This document shows, in pieces, positions 48,611 to 59,391 of a DNA stretch of 64,000 nt. The translations under genes were made by a program, and so were the position numbers. Under the pieces are notes generated by a model, which worked only from the letters and a program-made list of their open reading frames with translations, was not told where the DNA came from and searched no databases. The DNA lies in the NCBI GenBank assembly GCA_030015575.1, contig JASDDO010000006.1, positions 377,974,137 through 378,038,136 on the forward strand, read 5' to 3'. Numbering within the stretch: position 1 is the first letter of the stretch; each line of letters begins with the position of its first letter. The stretch comes from Agapanthus africanus. Taxonomy: Eukaryota; Streptophyta; Magnoliopsida; Asparagales; Amaryllidaceae.

Positions 48611-49558
48611 ACCCCAGACTTCATTTGATCATCATCAACATCTTGCTAAAAAGAAAAAGAGAAGAGAACTCTTGAAGAATAAAAAAAAAAGGTAAAAATC
48701 TTTTAAAGAAGAGAAAATTCTCTTATGAACAAGATCATATATCTTTAACGATAAATAAATAAATAAATAAAATAGTGCCTTACACTTTTTTTATGAACCA
48801 TGGGTTCTTGAACCTAAAAGGTTATTAAATTAATAGTGCTTTGCACTTTCATGAACCTTTGGTTCTCTGAGATAAGAATAACAAGAAAAAAAAATTGTTA
48901 TTTTTTTTAAAATCTAAATTCAATAGTGCCTTGCATTTGTTTTATGAACCATCGGTTCTTGAACCTAAAAGGTTCTTAAATTAATAGTGCTTTGCACTTT
49001 TATGAACTTTTGGTTCTTTGAGATAAGAAAAACAAGAAAAAACTTGTTCTTTTTTTCTTAGATCTAAATCAAATAGTGCTTTGCACTTCTTTTTTTGAAC
49101 CATCGGTTCTTTAATCTAAAAGATTCTCAAATTAACAGTGCTTTGCACAAATGCAATGCATTACTAAAAGGGCCAGGCCCAAATCAAAATGACCTGACAG
49201 GCCAAAATAAATTGCAAGGCAACAAATGGGCAGAGCCCAAATAAATTGATGCTTTGCATCATTTATAAAGGGCAGAGCCCAAAACAAATTGATGCCCTGC
49301 ATCTTTTCTGGGCAAAGCCCAAATAAAAATAAAAATAAATGCAAATAAAATATTGGACATTTTTAACTGGACTTAGCCCAATCATGGCCATAAGTCCTTA
49401 AATTAAATTGACTGAGTAAAATGGCTCTCCTAAATCAATTTACATCCGATTCGAGGGTACATCTCCGAACTCCTTTGACATCCATCGTTGTAATTCCTCA
49501 ACGACGTCAAAGAGGTGACGGGTCCCAACGACCACACATCGATATGGACTGCGGGGTC

Positions 49559-49752
49559 CTTAAACTCGTGGACCGAAACGTCCCTAAACTAATATTGGAC
49601 CGAGACGTCCGTAAACTAATATTGGACCGAGACGTCCTTAAACTAATATCGGACCGAGACGTCCTTAAACTAATGACGGACCGAAACGTCCCTAAACTAA
49701 TATTGGACCACCACGTCCCTAAACTGGAATACGGACCACCACGTCCCTAAAC
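49559..49752 (+). repeat. 27-bp tandem array in C 5' LTR
   Basis: About seven units of the form GGACCGAAACGTCC plus CTAAACTAATATT. Each contains GGAC...GTCC arms. As 27 is divisible by three the array stays open in one frame, giving a false repeat ORF. Confidence 0.85.
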
Positions 49753-50655
49753 TGACACAATAGAGCCCAAATGCTCGTTTGTCGAACCTAAACGGTCCCG
49801 TTAAGTTGATCTTAGTCCCAAAATGGACTAACGTATCCTTAACAAACGTTTGAGTCGATCTTAGCCTCAAAAATGGCTAACGTATCCTCCAAACAGACTT
49901 TAGTCCCAAATTGGACTACGCATGTCCCTAAATTAGAACAATAGAGCCTCCAAATGCTCTTTTGCCGGATCTAAACGGTACTGTTTAAGTTGATCTTAGC
50001 CCCAAACAGGGCTAACGTATCCTTAAACATTCAAATGAAATATAAAACACTAAATCAACTTCGGTTCGAAGGTACATCTCCGAACTCCTCTGACACCTGT
50101 CGTTGTAATCCTTCAACGACGTTAGAGAGGCGACGAGTCCCGACGACCATATATTAAATGAATCACGTTTAAGTTGATCTTAGCCTCAACAAGGCTAACG
50201 CGTCCTTAAACTAAAATATCAAACCCAAATCTAAGTAAATACGGATTTGGACTAATCCACGTCCTACGGGCGACGGTATTACTCAGTCTCCGTATACAAT
50301 CCACGGGCAACCACAAACAAAACAAACACACATGACACGAAGTGAAATTCTGGAGAAGGAGAAAGTTGTTCTGGAGAAGAAGAAAATTGTTACCGCGATG
50401 CGGTAGCGTAATTAACTGCAGGGGCTTGCGCCTGCAGGGAAGAGCGTCCCCACAATCAAAAACCCCTCAAGCGAGGGGGAATCTGACGAAGTCTGCTACA
50501 TCGGCCGCATCCGTCTAAACTTCCGATACACGGTGCCATAAATCAAGTTGGCATCTTCGGAGAGGTGGACGGATAAAACCAAATAGCATCTGCCCCGAAT
50601 CTCAGCGTCAGGACTTCGCGGTCCTGTGCGCCGCCTTTCGGAGGGGAACAGATTC

Positions 50656-50674
50656 TGGCACGCCCGGTGGGACC
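50656..50674 (+). other. Element C primer-binding site
   Basis: TGGCACGCCCGGTGGGACC begins five bases after the 5' LTR. The shared site supports one family for A, B and C. The tRNA species was not identified. Confidence 0.85.
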
Positions 50675-50799
50675 TCTTCCTCTTTCCACTCCACACTTCG
50701 TGTGTCGTGTTCGCGAACAACTCGCGGTTTGCTGTGATTGCCTGTGGATTCAAGGTACTAACTTTTGGTGTCTTGCTTTATGCAGAAAACAGAAAATCG

Positions 50800-53700
50800 A
50801 TGGCTTCGAACTGCACCGCCCGCAGCGATAACTCTCACTCCGTCATTGCTGGAGGAGTGACTTATGGGCCCCAAGCGGCCTCCCTTTTCAAAATGCCGGT
50901 GGAGCAGATGGCTCAAGCCACCACTGGACTATTTTTTGGGACCATGCTCCCACCAATGAGCTTCAACGCCCTAATGACATTGCAAGAAGCTCCAAAGAAG
51001 TCGGTCTTCGATTGACTTACCACTGCCGCGACCCCTCTCAACGGGTCGTCCAACTCCACTGCTTCAGTTTTTAACGGACTTGGCCAGAGCTCTAACAGGC
51101 TCATGAAGAAGCCTGCCATACCAGAAGGCGTTATACCGAAGCGGATAGCCATTCCAACTCACGTTCCTGGCAAAATCACCAAGGTTGCTTCCCATGTTCA
51201 GAAGTCCGCTTCTGACAAGTTGGCCGTCCCCGTTCAACGGACGTCGATCTTTAAAAAGATGATACCAGTATATTCTTACCAACACAGGGGGCATGAGAAG
51301 GTCACCCCTATAGCTGAAACAACTCCATCAGCAAGGCACGCTCGACGTCGCCACTGGCGTCGAGTAAGGAAGGCTGGGGGAAACTCCCCCTCTGGGATAA
51401 CTCCGTCAGCTCCGATGGTGAGGATCGATACTGCTGTTCCAACCAGGAACAGCTTTGAGTTGCTGAACTCGGTGCGCAGAAACTCTCCTACTGCGATGTT
51501 GAAACGAACTCCTTCACCTATGGAGAATACTCCAGAGAAGAAGCTAGAGCAGCCCCCTCAACGGCTGTCCTCTAAAATTTACAAAGTCTGGCGACAGGTC
51601 CAAGAGTCGGTGATCGATCAAGACTGCCTCCGACGACAGAAAAAGATGAAGGTTCGGCAGGGGAAGGATTACTTTGTCAAACCACAAAAAGCAAAAGCTA
51701 CTTGGGTGCCCACTACAACGGCTCCCTTAACTCCAATCACTTAAAAAAGGAGGCCACAAAAAGCCCCTGTGTCTTTGGCAAATCGCAAAGACACTGAACA
51801 CAAACTCCCCAAATCTGGGGGCATGGTGGTGCACACTGTTTATATGGCTTCTGGAAAAGAGGAAAGCCGCACTTCTACGGGCCACCGACCGCTCACCCGA
51901 TCCGTGACGAAAGCCCAGGAGCAACAACAAAAGCTTCAAAAAATGATGACTACAATGGCTGCACTCACTGAGCCAAAAGAAAGCTCTGAAATGTCTTTGG
52001 ATGAGCGTCAAGAACAAGAAACCGACGCTGACTTTTTACGCAGAGTCCTCGAAAAGAGGGACAAAGAAGCTGCAGAGCAAGCGGCTAACATAAAACAGAT
52101 GGCGCTCCTCTTCCAAGATATGGTAGAGATAATGTTACAGCCAGACCCTCCTGCTGAAGATCCTCCGATCGTCCTTGAAGACGACAGAGGAGAAACGTCA
52201 AATCCTCCGCCGGCTCTATCAACAGCCAAGGAAGAGGCAATCTCCAAAGTTGACCTAGATGAATATATAGCTCAGCAGATCCGGGTTCATCAGGCAAATG
52301 AAGCGGCTGGGCAAATTGTTAGAACCGGACGACCGTATCCGAGCTGGTATGACCAAATCAATTACCCGCCAGGATATACGATCCCTAAATTCCATGTATA
52401 TAAAGGGACGGGGAATCCGCATCAGCATGTCGCTCAATTCAAGGCCTTATGCGGCAATACTGGAGGCGATGACAAATTGTTGCTACGTCAATTCGTCGGC
52501 AGCTTAGCAGAAACAGCCTTTGAATGGTATTCGGAGCTACCTAACGACTCTGTCAAAACATTTGCAGAGATGGAACTGCTGTTTACACAAAGATTCGCAA
52601 GTGCTAGTGAACGCACCCCGATTACAGCACTGATAAATGCCAGGATAAGGCCCGGCGAAACATGGGTCCAATACGCAACACGATGGCGGAACCTATGGTC
52701 GAAATGCGAACAACGCATAGAAGAGGCACCTGCGGTAGGCATGTTTGTGGGAACTCTCGATCCACAGGCGACCATCTCACAATTCATGATGTTCTTCAGG
52801 CCGACCACCTTCCAGGCCTTGATTGACAAATTAGCCCAAATAGACCAGATGGGCCATAGGCCTTCTTCTTCAAAGACAGAGCCTTGGAATGAAAAGGGCA
52901 AAGGGAAGGCAACCTTCGTTGCCAATACTCAACAACGGTCGAACAACTCAAAGCCGGTCGTTCGCCAAAACAACGTGCGTCCACGCCCATCCCTCGAAGA
53001 GAGGCTAGGACGTCCTTACTCGTTTCCGCAGAATAAAACGAGAAGACTGTTTGAGCTGGCAGTGCGCAACAGACTTATTAATCTGCCGAGTCCAAAGCGT
53101 CTGTCGCAGCCAGGCGATCTTAATAATCCCAATTATTGCCCTTACCACCAAACGGTAAGTCACCTAATTGAGGATTGTTTCATCTTTAAGGGATGGATCG
53201 AGGATCAATACCTGCAAGGCAAGTTCACGCTGTCTGAAAGCTGGAAGGTAAACCCCCCACAGCCGCACTCTCCAAAGAAGACGGACACGCCGGGGGCAAC
53301 TTGTTCTTTCGTCGAGAATGAAAACGATGGAGAAAACTTATCGGATGAATCCGAAGACTACGTAGTGACTTGTCATGTGATTTCTCATTCACTGACGGAT
53401 GATGAGGAGGATCCTTGCGCTGAGAAATCAATGGCGGACCCTGAAACAGAAATTCCGCGGCCGTCAGACAAGTTGATCGATGCCTTCCTAAATGGAATTC
53501 GTCTGAAAGCAAAAGCCAATCAAGAGCATGAAATGGCCATACTGGAAAGAACCAAGGTATTCCCGTCAAATCAAAAGCCACACACTGCGGGTAAAAACAA
53601 ATTCAAGACGAGGAAACGGTTCGCCAAAGCTCTATCAGTAGGAATGAAGCTACCGCCCTCTGAAGAAAATTCTTTCTCTGAGGTAGAGATGCACCCTAAC

Positions 53701-54495
53701 TTCTGTTTATATCATCAGAAGATCATACATCCTACCGAAGACTGCGAATCCTTTAACTGTTGGTGGCAAGGGTATGTCGCTCAAAAGCGACACTTCGACA
53801 GGACAAAGTATGAAGCTTGTGGACATCGGAAAAATGCGATAGATGAGCGCAAAAGAGCCACCGCCGACTGTCATATAGCCGACTTCAAGGGATCACAAAT
53901 TATCACCTTTGGAAGCGACTCTGACGAAGAAGCTACCCCCAACTCTTCCATCGGGGAATCTATTTCAAAAATAAAGGAATTGAGAAGCTGCGAGAACGTT
54001 CAGCCGTGCAATCGCATGCTACTCGGAAAAAATCTCGGCCCCGTAAACAAAGGATCGAACAAAAAGGATAAAAGAAAAGGAAAAAAGGCCCTCGTCGCCA
54101 ACACTCACCAACAATTAGGTGACCCTAGACCGGTTGCTTGCCAAAGCAACAAGCGGCAATCCCTCCAGGAAAAGTTGAAACGTCCTTACTCGTTTCCGCA
54201 AGATAAAACAAGGGGACTGTTCGAGCTGGCAGTGCGCAACAGACTCATTAATCTGCCGAATCCAAAACGTCCGTTGCAGCCAGGTGACGTTAATAATCCT
54301 AATTATTGCCCTTACCACCAAACAGTAGGTCACCTGATCGAGAACTGCTACGTCTTCAAAAACTGGGTTGAAGACCAATACCAACAGGGCAAGTTCGCGT
54401 TGTCCGAAATTTGGAAGGTGAACCCGCCACAACCGCATGCTCCGAAAAATATGGACACGCCGGGGGCATCATGCTCATTCATAGAGAAAGCCTAA
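50800..54495 (+). pseudogene. Element C gag (about two breaks)
   Basis: Gag begins near MASNCTARSDNSHS. Its N-terminal part holds repeated KKSVFD/RTSIFKK-type segments, HARRRHWRRVRKAGG (about 51330-51380) and SSKIYKVWRQVQESVIDQD. From about 51770 a long open stretch carries a Glu/Lys coiled coil, the Retrotrans_gag domain (about 52440-52700, FEWYSELPNDSVKTF) and then three knuckles of the form CX2HX4HX4C: CPYHQTVSHLIEDC (53140-53181), CLYHQKIIHPTEDC (53704-53745) and CPYHQTVGHLIENC (54307-54348). The first and third each follow a copy of RPYSFPQ...LFELAVRN, so that module is duplicated. CHHC knuckles are known in plant Tat-type gag. It would bind RNA and form particles. Confidence 0.85.
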
Positions 54496-54801
54496 CGGAC
54501 CACTACGTCCTAAAACTGGATAACGGACCGAAACGTCCTTAAACTAACAACGGACCGAAACGTCCTTAAACTAACGGCGGACCGCAATGTCCTAAAACTT
54601 GCAAATGACCGAAACGTCGTTAAACTACTCCCAACCCGCAGCATCTTCAGGCTGACGTGAAAAAAAAAACAAAAAAAAACGGTATGTCCATAAGCAAAAT
54701 GGGCATGGATGAGAACCTGAAAGGGCTCCGTGAGTAAAAACAGCAGGGCTACCGGCGAGTGTTTGTGAAAACCTGAAAGGGCGCGACCTCGTTAAGAAAC
54801 A

Positions 54802-54973
54802 CTTATAGGGTCCTCTCGACCCTGTAAGGAGAAACCACCTGCGTGAGATCCTTACGACTCACAAAGGAACAACACACTTAGGGATCCCCACGATTCCGAA
54901 GGAGAAAATACACTTGCGAGATCCTCACGACTCGTAAGGAGAACTCTCTTGTGGGACCCTTACGGCTCATAAG
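54802..54973 (+). repeat. Hairpin cassette 1, element C
   Basis: Five hairpins with loops such as ATCCTCACGA (reverse complement of TCGTGAGGAT), for example CTTGCGAG/CTCGTAAG near 54913-54938. Confidence 0.75.
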
Positions 54974-55150
54974 ATTTGAAAGTCTTAAGTTGCAGAAACC
55001 TTAACCTGTTCTTAAGCAGCCCCCACAACCTTCGATATTGCCCTACAAGCGGCTCATAATGACCCTTGTATACAATCCACGGGCACGAATAAATATTTCC
55101 CTAACAAAGTCCCATCCGTGACTAGAGATATGCTTGTACAGCAAACAACA

Positions 55151-55321
55151 CTTGTAAGTCCTCTCGACTTATAAGGAGAAAACCCTTTTGTAAGATCCTT
55201 ACGACTTACAAAAGAACATGCACTTAGGAATCCTCACGATTCCCAAAGAGAAAACACACCTACAAGATCCTCACGACTTGTAGGGAGAAATACCTTTGTG
55301 AGACCCTTACGGCTCATGAAG
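55151..55321 (+). repeat. Hairpin cassette 2, element C
   Basis: It contains two perfect-armed hairpins: CTTTTGTAAG/CTTACAAAAG (55185-55214) around ATCCTTACGA, and CCTACAAG/CTTGTAGG (55259-55284) around ATCCTCACGA. Confidence 0.85.
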
Positions 55322-55387
55322 TCAAAAGCCTTAGCCGACAGGACCCTTAATCCTGTTTACTAAGCCGCCTTTGTTCGGGATCGACAG

Positions 55388-55725
55388 AGGCAAATGATGA
55401 TTCGTTCCTGGCAATATTCCAGTTGTAGCGATGCTGATGCCTAAATCGGTATCAAATTCCAAGTCCTTTCACGGCAAATGATGATTCGCTCCTGGCAATA
55501 TTCCAGTTGTAGCGATGCTGATGCCTAAATCGGTATCAAATTCCAAGTCCTTTCAAGGCAAATGATGATTCGCTCCTGGCAATATCCCAGTTGCAGCGAT
55601 GCTGATGCCTAAACCGGTATCAAATTCCAAGTCCTTTCAAGGCAAATGATGATTCGCTCCTGGTAATATTCCAGTCGCAGCGATACTGATGCCAAGATTG
55701 GGATCAGACCCCAGATTCCCTACTC
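55388..55725 (+). repeat. Four tandem 84-bp units
   Basis: Units start near 55388, 55473, 55557 and 55641 with GGCAAATGATGATTCG and are almost identical, so the amplification is recent. Two reverse-orientation relatives occur in B (42955-43110). Confidence 0.9.
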
Positions 55726-56289
55726 GCAAAAAAAAAAGGTACGTCCACAAGCAAAATGGGCACGGATGAAAACCCGAAAGGGCTCCGTGAGAAAAAAAAA
55801 TCAGCGAGCAAAAAAAAAAAAAGAAAAAAATGCATACGAAATAGCCGAAATGATGGGGCAACTTGCAAACAGAATCAGCAAGTAAAAATGTATGTATACA
55901 AAACAGCCGAAATGATTGGGCAACTCGCAATAAAAAGCAGCGAGTAAAAACATAATAAATAGCCGAAATGATTGGGCAACTCGCAATAAAAAGCAGCGAG
56001 TAAAAATAAAGAAAACAGCCGAAATGATTGGGCACCGCGAAAAATAGCCGAAATGATTGGGCAATCGCGATTTTCGCGATATAAAAAGCTGAAATGATAG
56101 AGCATCGTGGAAAGAATAAAAAAAATAATAAAAAAAATGAAACTTTTTGCCCTACAGGTAAAATCACATCGATCCCTGTATACAATCCAGGGGCACAGAT
56201 AAAAAGGGAACAATACCTTCCCAACAGGCCCCACCAGAAAGCGAAGCCAAATCTCGACGGTTCATAGATAACCTAGAGACCATCTCGAC

Positions 56290-57320
56290 ATTCGTCGCAA
56301 TATTACAGACGCAATGTCAACAACGGCGTTCCTTCGCAGCCCAGCGGGGTGTACATGCAAAGTTAACAAAAGACCCCATGGTCGAAACAAAGCGGAGCGA
56401 TGGCAAAATCCCAGCTTCATCTCAACATTCGTCTCGATACAGTAGACGCAATGTCAACAACAGCGTTCCTCCGCAGTCCAGCTGGAGGCAAATGCAACGT
56501 CAACAAAAGATCTCACGGTCGAAACAAAACGGAGTAACGGCAAAATCCCAACTCCACCTTAGCATTCGTCTCGTTACAACAGACGCAATGTCAACAACGG
56601 CGTTCCTTCGCAGCCCAGCGGGGTGTACATGCAAAGTTAACAAAAAACCCCATGGTCGAAACAAAGCGGAGTGATGGAAAAATCCCAGCTCCACCTCAGC
56701 ATTCGTCTCAATACACCAGACGCAGTGTAAGCAAACGAAGCGAAGGCCGAATTCCTAGCTTCAACATCCTGACGGTAAGTCATATAAAACCGGAAAGACA
56801 AACAAAGATCATCCCACATGGAATGGTCACCACCACGACATTCGTCTCGATACAGCAGACGAAATGTCACTACAGCATCCTTCCTCCAACAGGATCCGGA
56901 CACACCAAAGAAAATGAAGCGGAGGCCAAATTCCTAGCTTCAGGGTCTTGACGGCAAAGTTATATAAAACCGGAAAGACAATCGGAGATCATCTCGCACC
57001 AGCACAGAATGGTCACCACCTCGACGTCCGTCTCGATACAGCAGACGAGATGTCACCCCAATGTTCGTCTCGACACAGCAGACGCAACGTCATTAAACAA
57101 ATGGAGCCACGGCAAAATCCCTAGTTCCAAACCTCGGCGGTTCACCAGCAACCTAGAGACAACCTCGACGTCCGTCTCGATACGGCAGACGAGATGTCAC
57201 CCCGACGTTCGTCTCGACACAGCAGACGCAACGTCATCAAACGAAAGGAGCCACGGCAAAATCCCTAGTTCCCACCACAACATTCGTCTCGATACAGCAG
57301 ATGCAATGCCAGCAAACGAA
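56290..57320 (+). repeat. Repeat run around CGTCTCGATACAGCAGACG
   Basis: About ten imperfect copies, often as ACATTCGTCTCGATACAGCAGACGCAATGTCA split over stem ACATT..CGTCT and AGACG..AATGT. This is the second hairpin type, also seen in B at 41940-42440. Confidence 0.75.
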
Positions 57321-57917
57321 GCAAAGGCCAAATTCCTAGCTTCAGGGTCTTGACGGCAACTCATATAAAGCCCGAAAGACTATCGGAGATCATCCCACAC
57401 CAGCGCGGAGTGGTTATGACTCATCGGGGCCCTCCAAAATGAGCCTAACCTCAAGTAAAAAGCGGCATGGCAAATTCCTAGCGCTTGCTCTTCCGACGGT
57501 CAAACTGCCAAGGAGGATTGCTTGAAGACGTCTTGTCCAGCCCCCGAAGGGATCAGAGACACGGCAGTCGCAGGGCTACTCGAACAGCACGATTGCCTAT
57601 CGAGGACTATATCAGCTTATGCGACGGTACGATGGCCAAAACCCTAAGTACCACCAACCTTAACGGGCTTCTGTCGTAAAGAACAGAGGTTAAATGCGAC
57701 GTTAAGATGTTCTTGCGAGAAACGTTCGATTCATCTCGACTTGTGAAAAATTGTCGAGGCGGCTCGACTCGTGAGATAAAGCCTTAGGCAGTGGGCATAA
57801 AAGAAGCCTGTTTCCTAAGCACTGGGACCCTGCAAGTTGGCCCAAAACGGTCTCTTGCATACCATCCACGGGTCTCACTCTCCAACATCGAACTTCGACA
57901 AGGAGGGAAACAATCGC

Positions 57918-58091
57918 TTACAACTCCTCTCGACTCGTAAGAGGGAAAAATTCTCTTGTAGGATCCTTACGACTTACAAGAGAAAACCACACTTAGGAAT
58001 CCTCACGATTCCTAAGGAGAAAAACCCACCTACGAGATCCTCTCGATCCGTAGGGAGAAAAGTCTCTATGAGACCCTCACGGCTCATAGAG
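57918..58091 (+). repeat. Hairpin cassette 3, element C
   Basis: Perfect arms CTTAGGAAT/ATTCCTAAG (57992-58016) and CTCTATGAG/CTCATAGAG (58064-58091) are present with other imperfect members, in the same order as in the other cassettes. Confidence 0.85.
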
Positions 58092-58495
58092 TTGAAAAGT
58101 CTTAGGCAGCAGATCTGAACCTGCGGCCTAAGCCCTCGCTATCTCGTGAAGAAATCAAGGAGCTTACTCTATTACCTGCTGATTGTGACGACATGCTGAA
58201 AAAGAGGAAAAGCAACAGAAAGAGCATCTGATTTACATTTGATCAAGCGTTCAAGGCACATTCATAGAAAAGGGGGAGGGTTTTCATTCATACCACTAAA
58301 AGTTTTTACAAGAATAAGAATAATGCATGAGAAACATTGTTCAAAATATTACAACGGTATAACCTCGGATCCGGGACACGGATTGAGTAAATCAAAAGTA
58401 AGGCCATCCAGAGTTCTTCTGGCCTTTCTAATTATTCTTATGCGCAGTCTTTCGCGCTCCTCGGTGTCGATATCATCGGCAAGCCCTTCTGGCCT

Positions 58496-58858
58496 TTAAT
58501 AAGCAGCAACGATCGTCGTCTGCTGAAACACTTGATGCAGGATGTCAACGAGGTCGTTCCGTCGCTTCTTTGAGATCAGCCCTGTCAGGTGGACTAAATG
58601 CACCTTGTCCTCGGCATCATCCAGCGCATTGAGTGGTAGGGCCTCGTGAAGACCCGGAAGTGCCCTCCATATTGCTCCCAGCACGACTTTCAAAAGAGCT
58701 GAACGCCGAGGCAACAGCCAACCACCGCTTGCGTTCAGACGACCCATAACTTCTGCACATTCGGCATTTGTAAACTCCTGGTTTTGTTGACGACCCTGAG
58801 CGCGGATATCATCGTAGGTAATGAACTCGTGCAGACTGTATAGATGCACCGCCGCCAT
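58496..58858 (-). CDS. Antisense ORF of 120 codons near C 3' LTR, function unknown
   Basis: This uninterrupted ORF is on the strand opposite to element C, ending about 530 bp before its 3' LTR. The protein starts MAAVHLYSLHEFITYDDIRA. It is mixed in composition with a basic patch (SKKRR) near residue 95 and no signal peptide, clear membrane segment or catalytic motif that I recognise. Unlike the surrounding tail it is not built of tandem repeats. Antisense ORFs between pol and 3' LTR are known in the plant Tat lineage, so position and strand suggest such an extra ORF. A TATA box lies upstream at 59281-59290. No counterpart was seen in B; A's equivalent is outside the window. Coding status is inferred. 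Confidence 0.5.
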   Translation of the reverse strand: MAAVHLYSLHEFITYDDIRAQGRQQNQEFTNAECAEVMGRLNASGGWLLPRRSALLKVVLGAIWRALPGLHEALPLNALDDAEDKVHLVHLTGLISKKRRNDLVDILHQVFQQTTIVAAY

Positions 58859-59376
58859 TATGCTTGGAGAAAATATTACAGGAAGATCAACGACGGAAAA
58901 TCAATAATATACATGGATGACTAAATTCCTAGAGAGCAAAACTGTGTTCAAAGATGAAACCCACTAGACGAGAGCTCTGCTATTTAAGATTGATCTCAGA
59001 ATCGATTTTACCTGAAGTTCTAAAAAAAAAAAAAAAAAAAAGCTCTGTTGAAGAAACCCCAAAGGGGTTTTCCTTTAGATCAAAGATCTATAAGAGCAAG
59101 ACTCTGTCAATTAAATTTAATTTAAATTAATTTAATTTAATTAATTTTACCTAGAGTGATTCTAAAACTAGAACTTTGAAGTTCTCACAAGAGCAAGGCT
59201 CTGGAAGTTCTTAAGCAAGAGCAAAGCTCTGAAATTCAAATTCTCGAAATTGGTAAAGAATTACCAAGGATTAAGTGTCATATTTATAGGCGCCTGCGCC
59301 TTTTCAACTGACCCCCATGATCCAACAGTCAGGATCTTGCCACCGCTACACTCACGTGCGCGCCACTTGAGCGCAA
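58859..59376 (-). other. Region between antisense ORF and C 3' LTR
   Basis: It holds an A run (59022-59041), AT-rich sequence, several GAGCAAGGCTC / GAGCAAAGCTC hairpins and the antisense TATA box. It could be the leader of the antisense transcript. No gene is seen. Confidence 0.5.
59281..59290 (-). promoter_or_regulatory. Antisense TATA box
   Basis: The minus strand reads CCTATAAATA, a canonical plant TATA box pointing at the antisense ORF about 420 bp away. A CACGTG site lies upstream of it at about 59353-59358. Confidence 0.5.
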
Positions 59377-59391
59377 CGGTGGGGGGACATT
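59377..59391 (+). other. Element C polypurine tract
   Basis: CGGTGGGGGGACAT lies directly before the 3' LTR start TGTTCCCCC. Confidence 0.8.

Larger units (their letters stand above)
48060..50650 (+). repeat. Element C 5' LTR
   Basis: This is 2591 bp from TGTTCCCCC to GGGGAACA. It contains a GC-rich tandem block (48235-48415), a TATA box at 48599, hairpin-rich runs such as GAACC-ATC-GGTTC and GGGC-AGA-GCCC (48780-49320), a 27-bp tandem array (49559-49752) and TAGTCC/GGACTA-type inverted repeats (49800-50220). No gene is seen. Confidence 0.9.
54496..58495 (+). other. Element C repeat-rich non-coding tail
   Basis: There is no pol and no recognised gene. In order it holds decayed GGACCGAAACGTCC units (54497-54640), one 120-bp type unit, hairpin cassettes (54802-54973 and 55151-55321), four 84-bp units (55388-55725), a block around GCCGAAATGATTGGGCAA (55845-56100), a long run around CGTCTCGATACAGCAGACG (56290-57320) and a third cassette (57918-58091). 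It is roughly the reverse-complement counterpart of the B tail. Confidence 0.8.

Noticed and set aside
49421-49750. ORF with a nine-residue repeat (DRNVPKLIL type)
   Set aside because: It comes from the 27-bp LTR array, whose unit length keeps the frame open.
49559-49752. Possible CRISPR-like array
   Set aside because: Units are directly adjacent with no unique spacers, inside a plant LTR.
50755-50785. Possible intron (GTACTAAC...TGCAG) in the C leader
   Set aside because: About 31 bases is too short for a plant intron.
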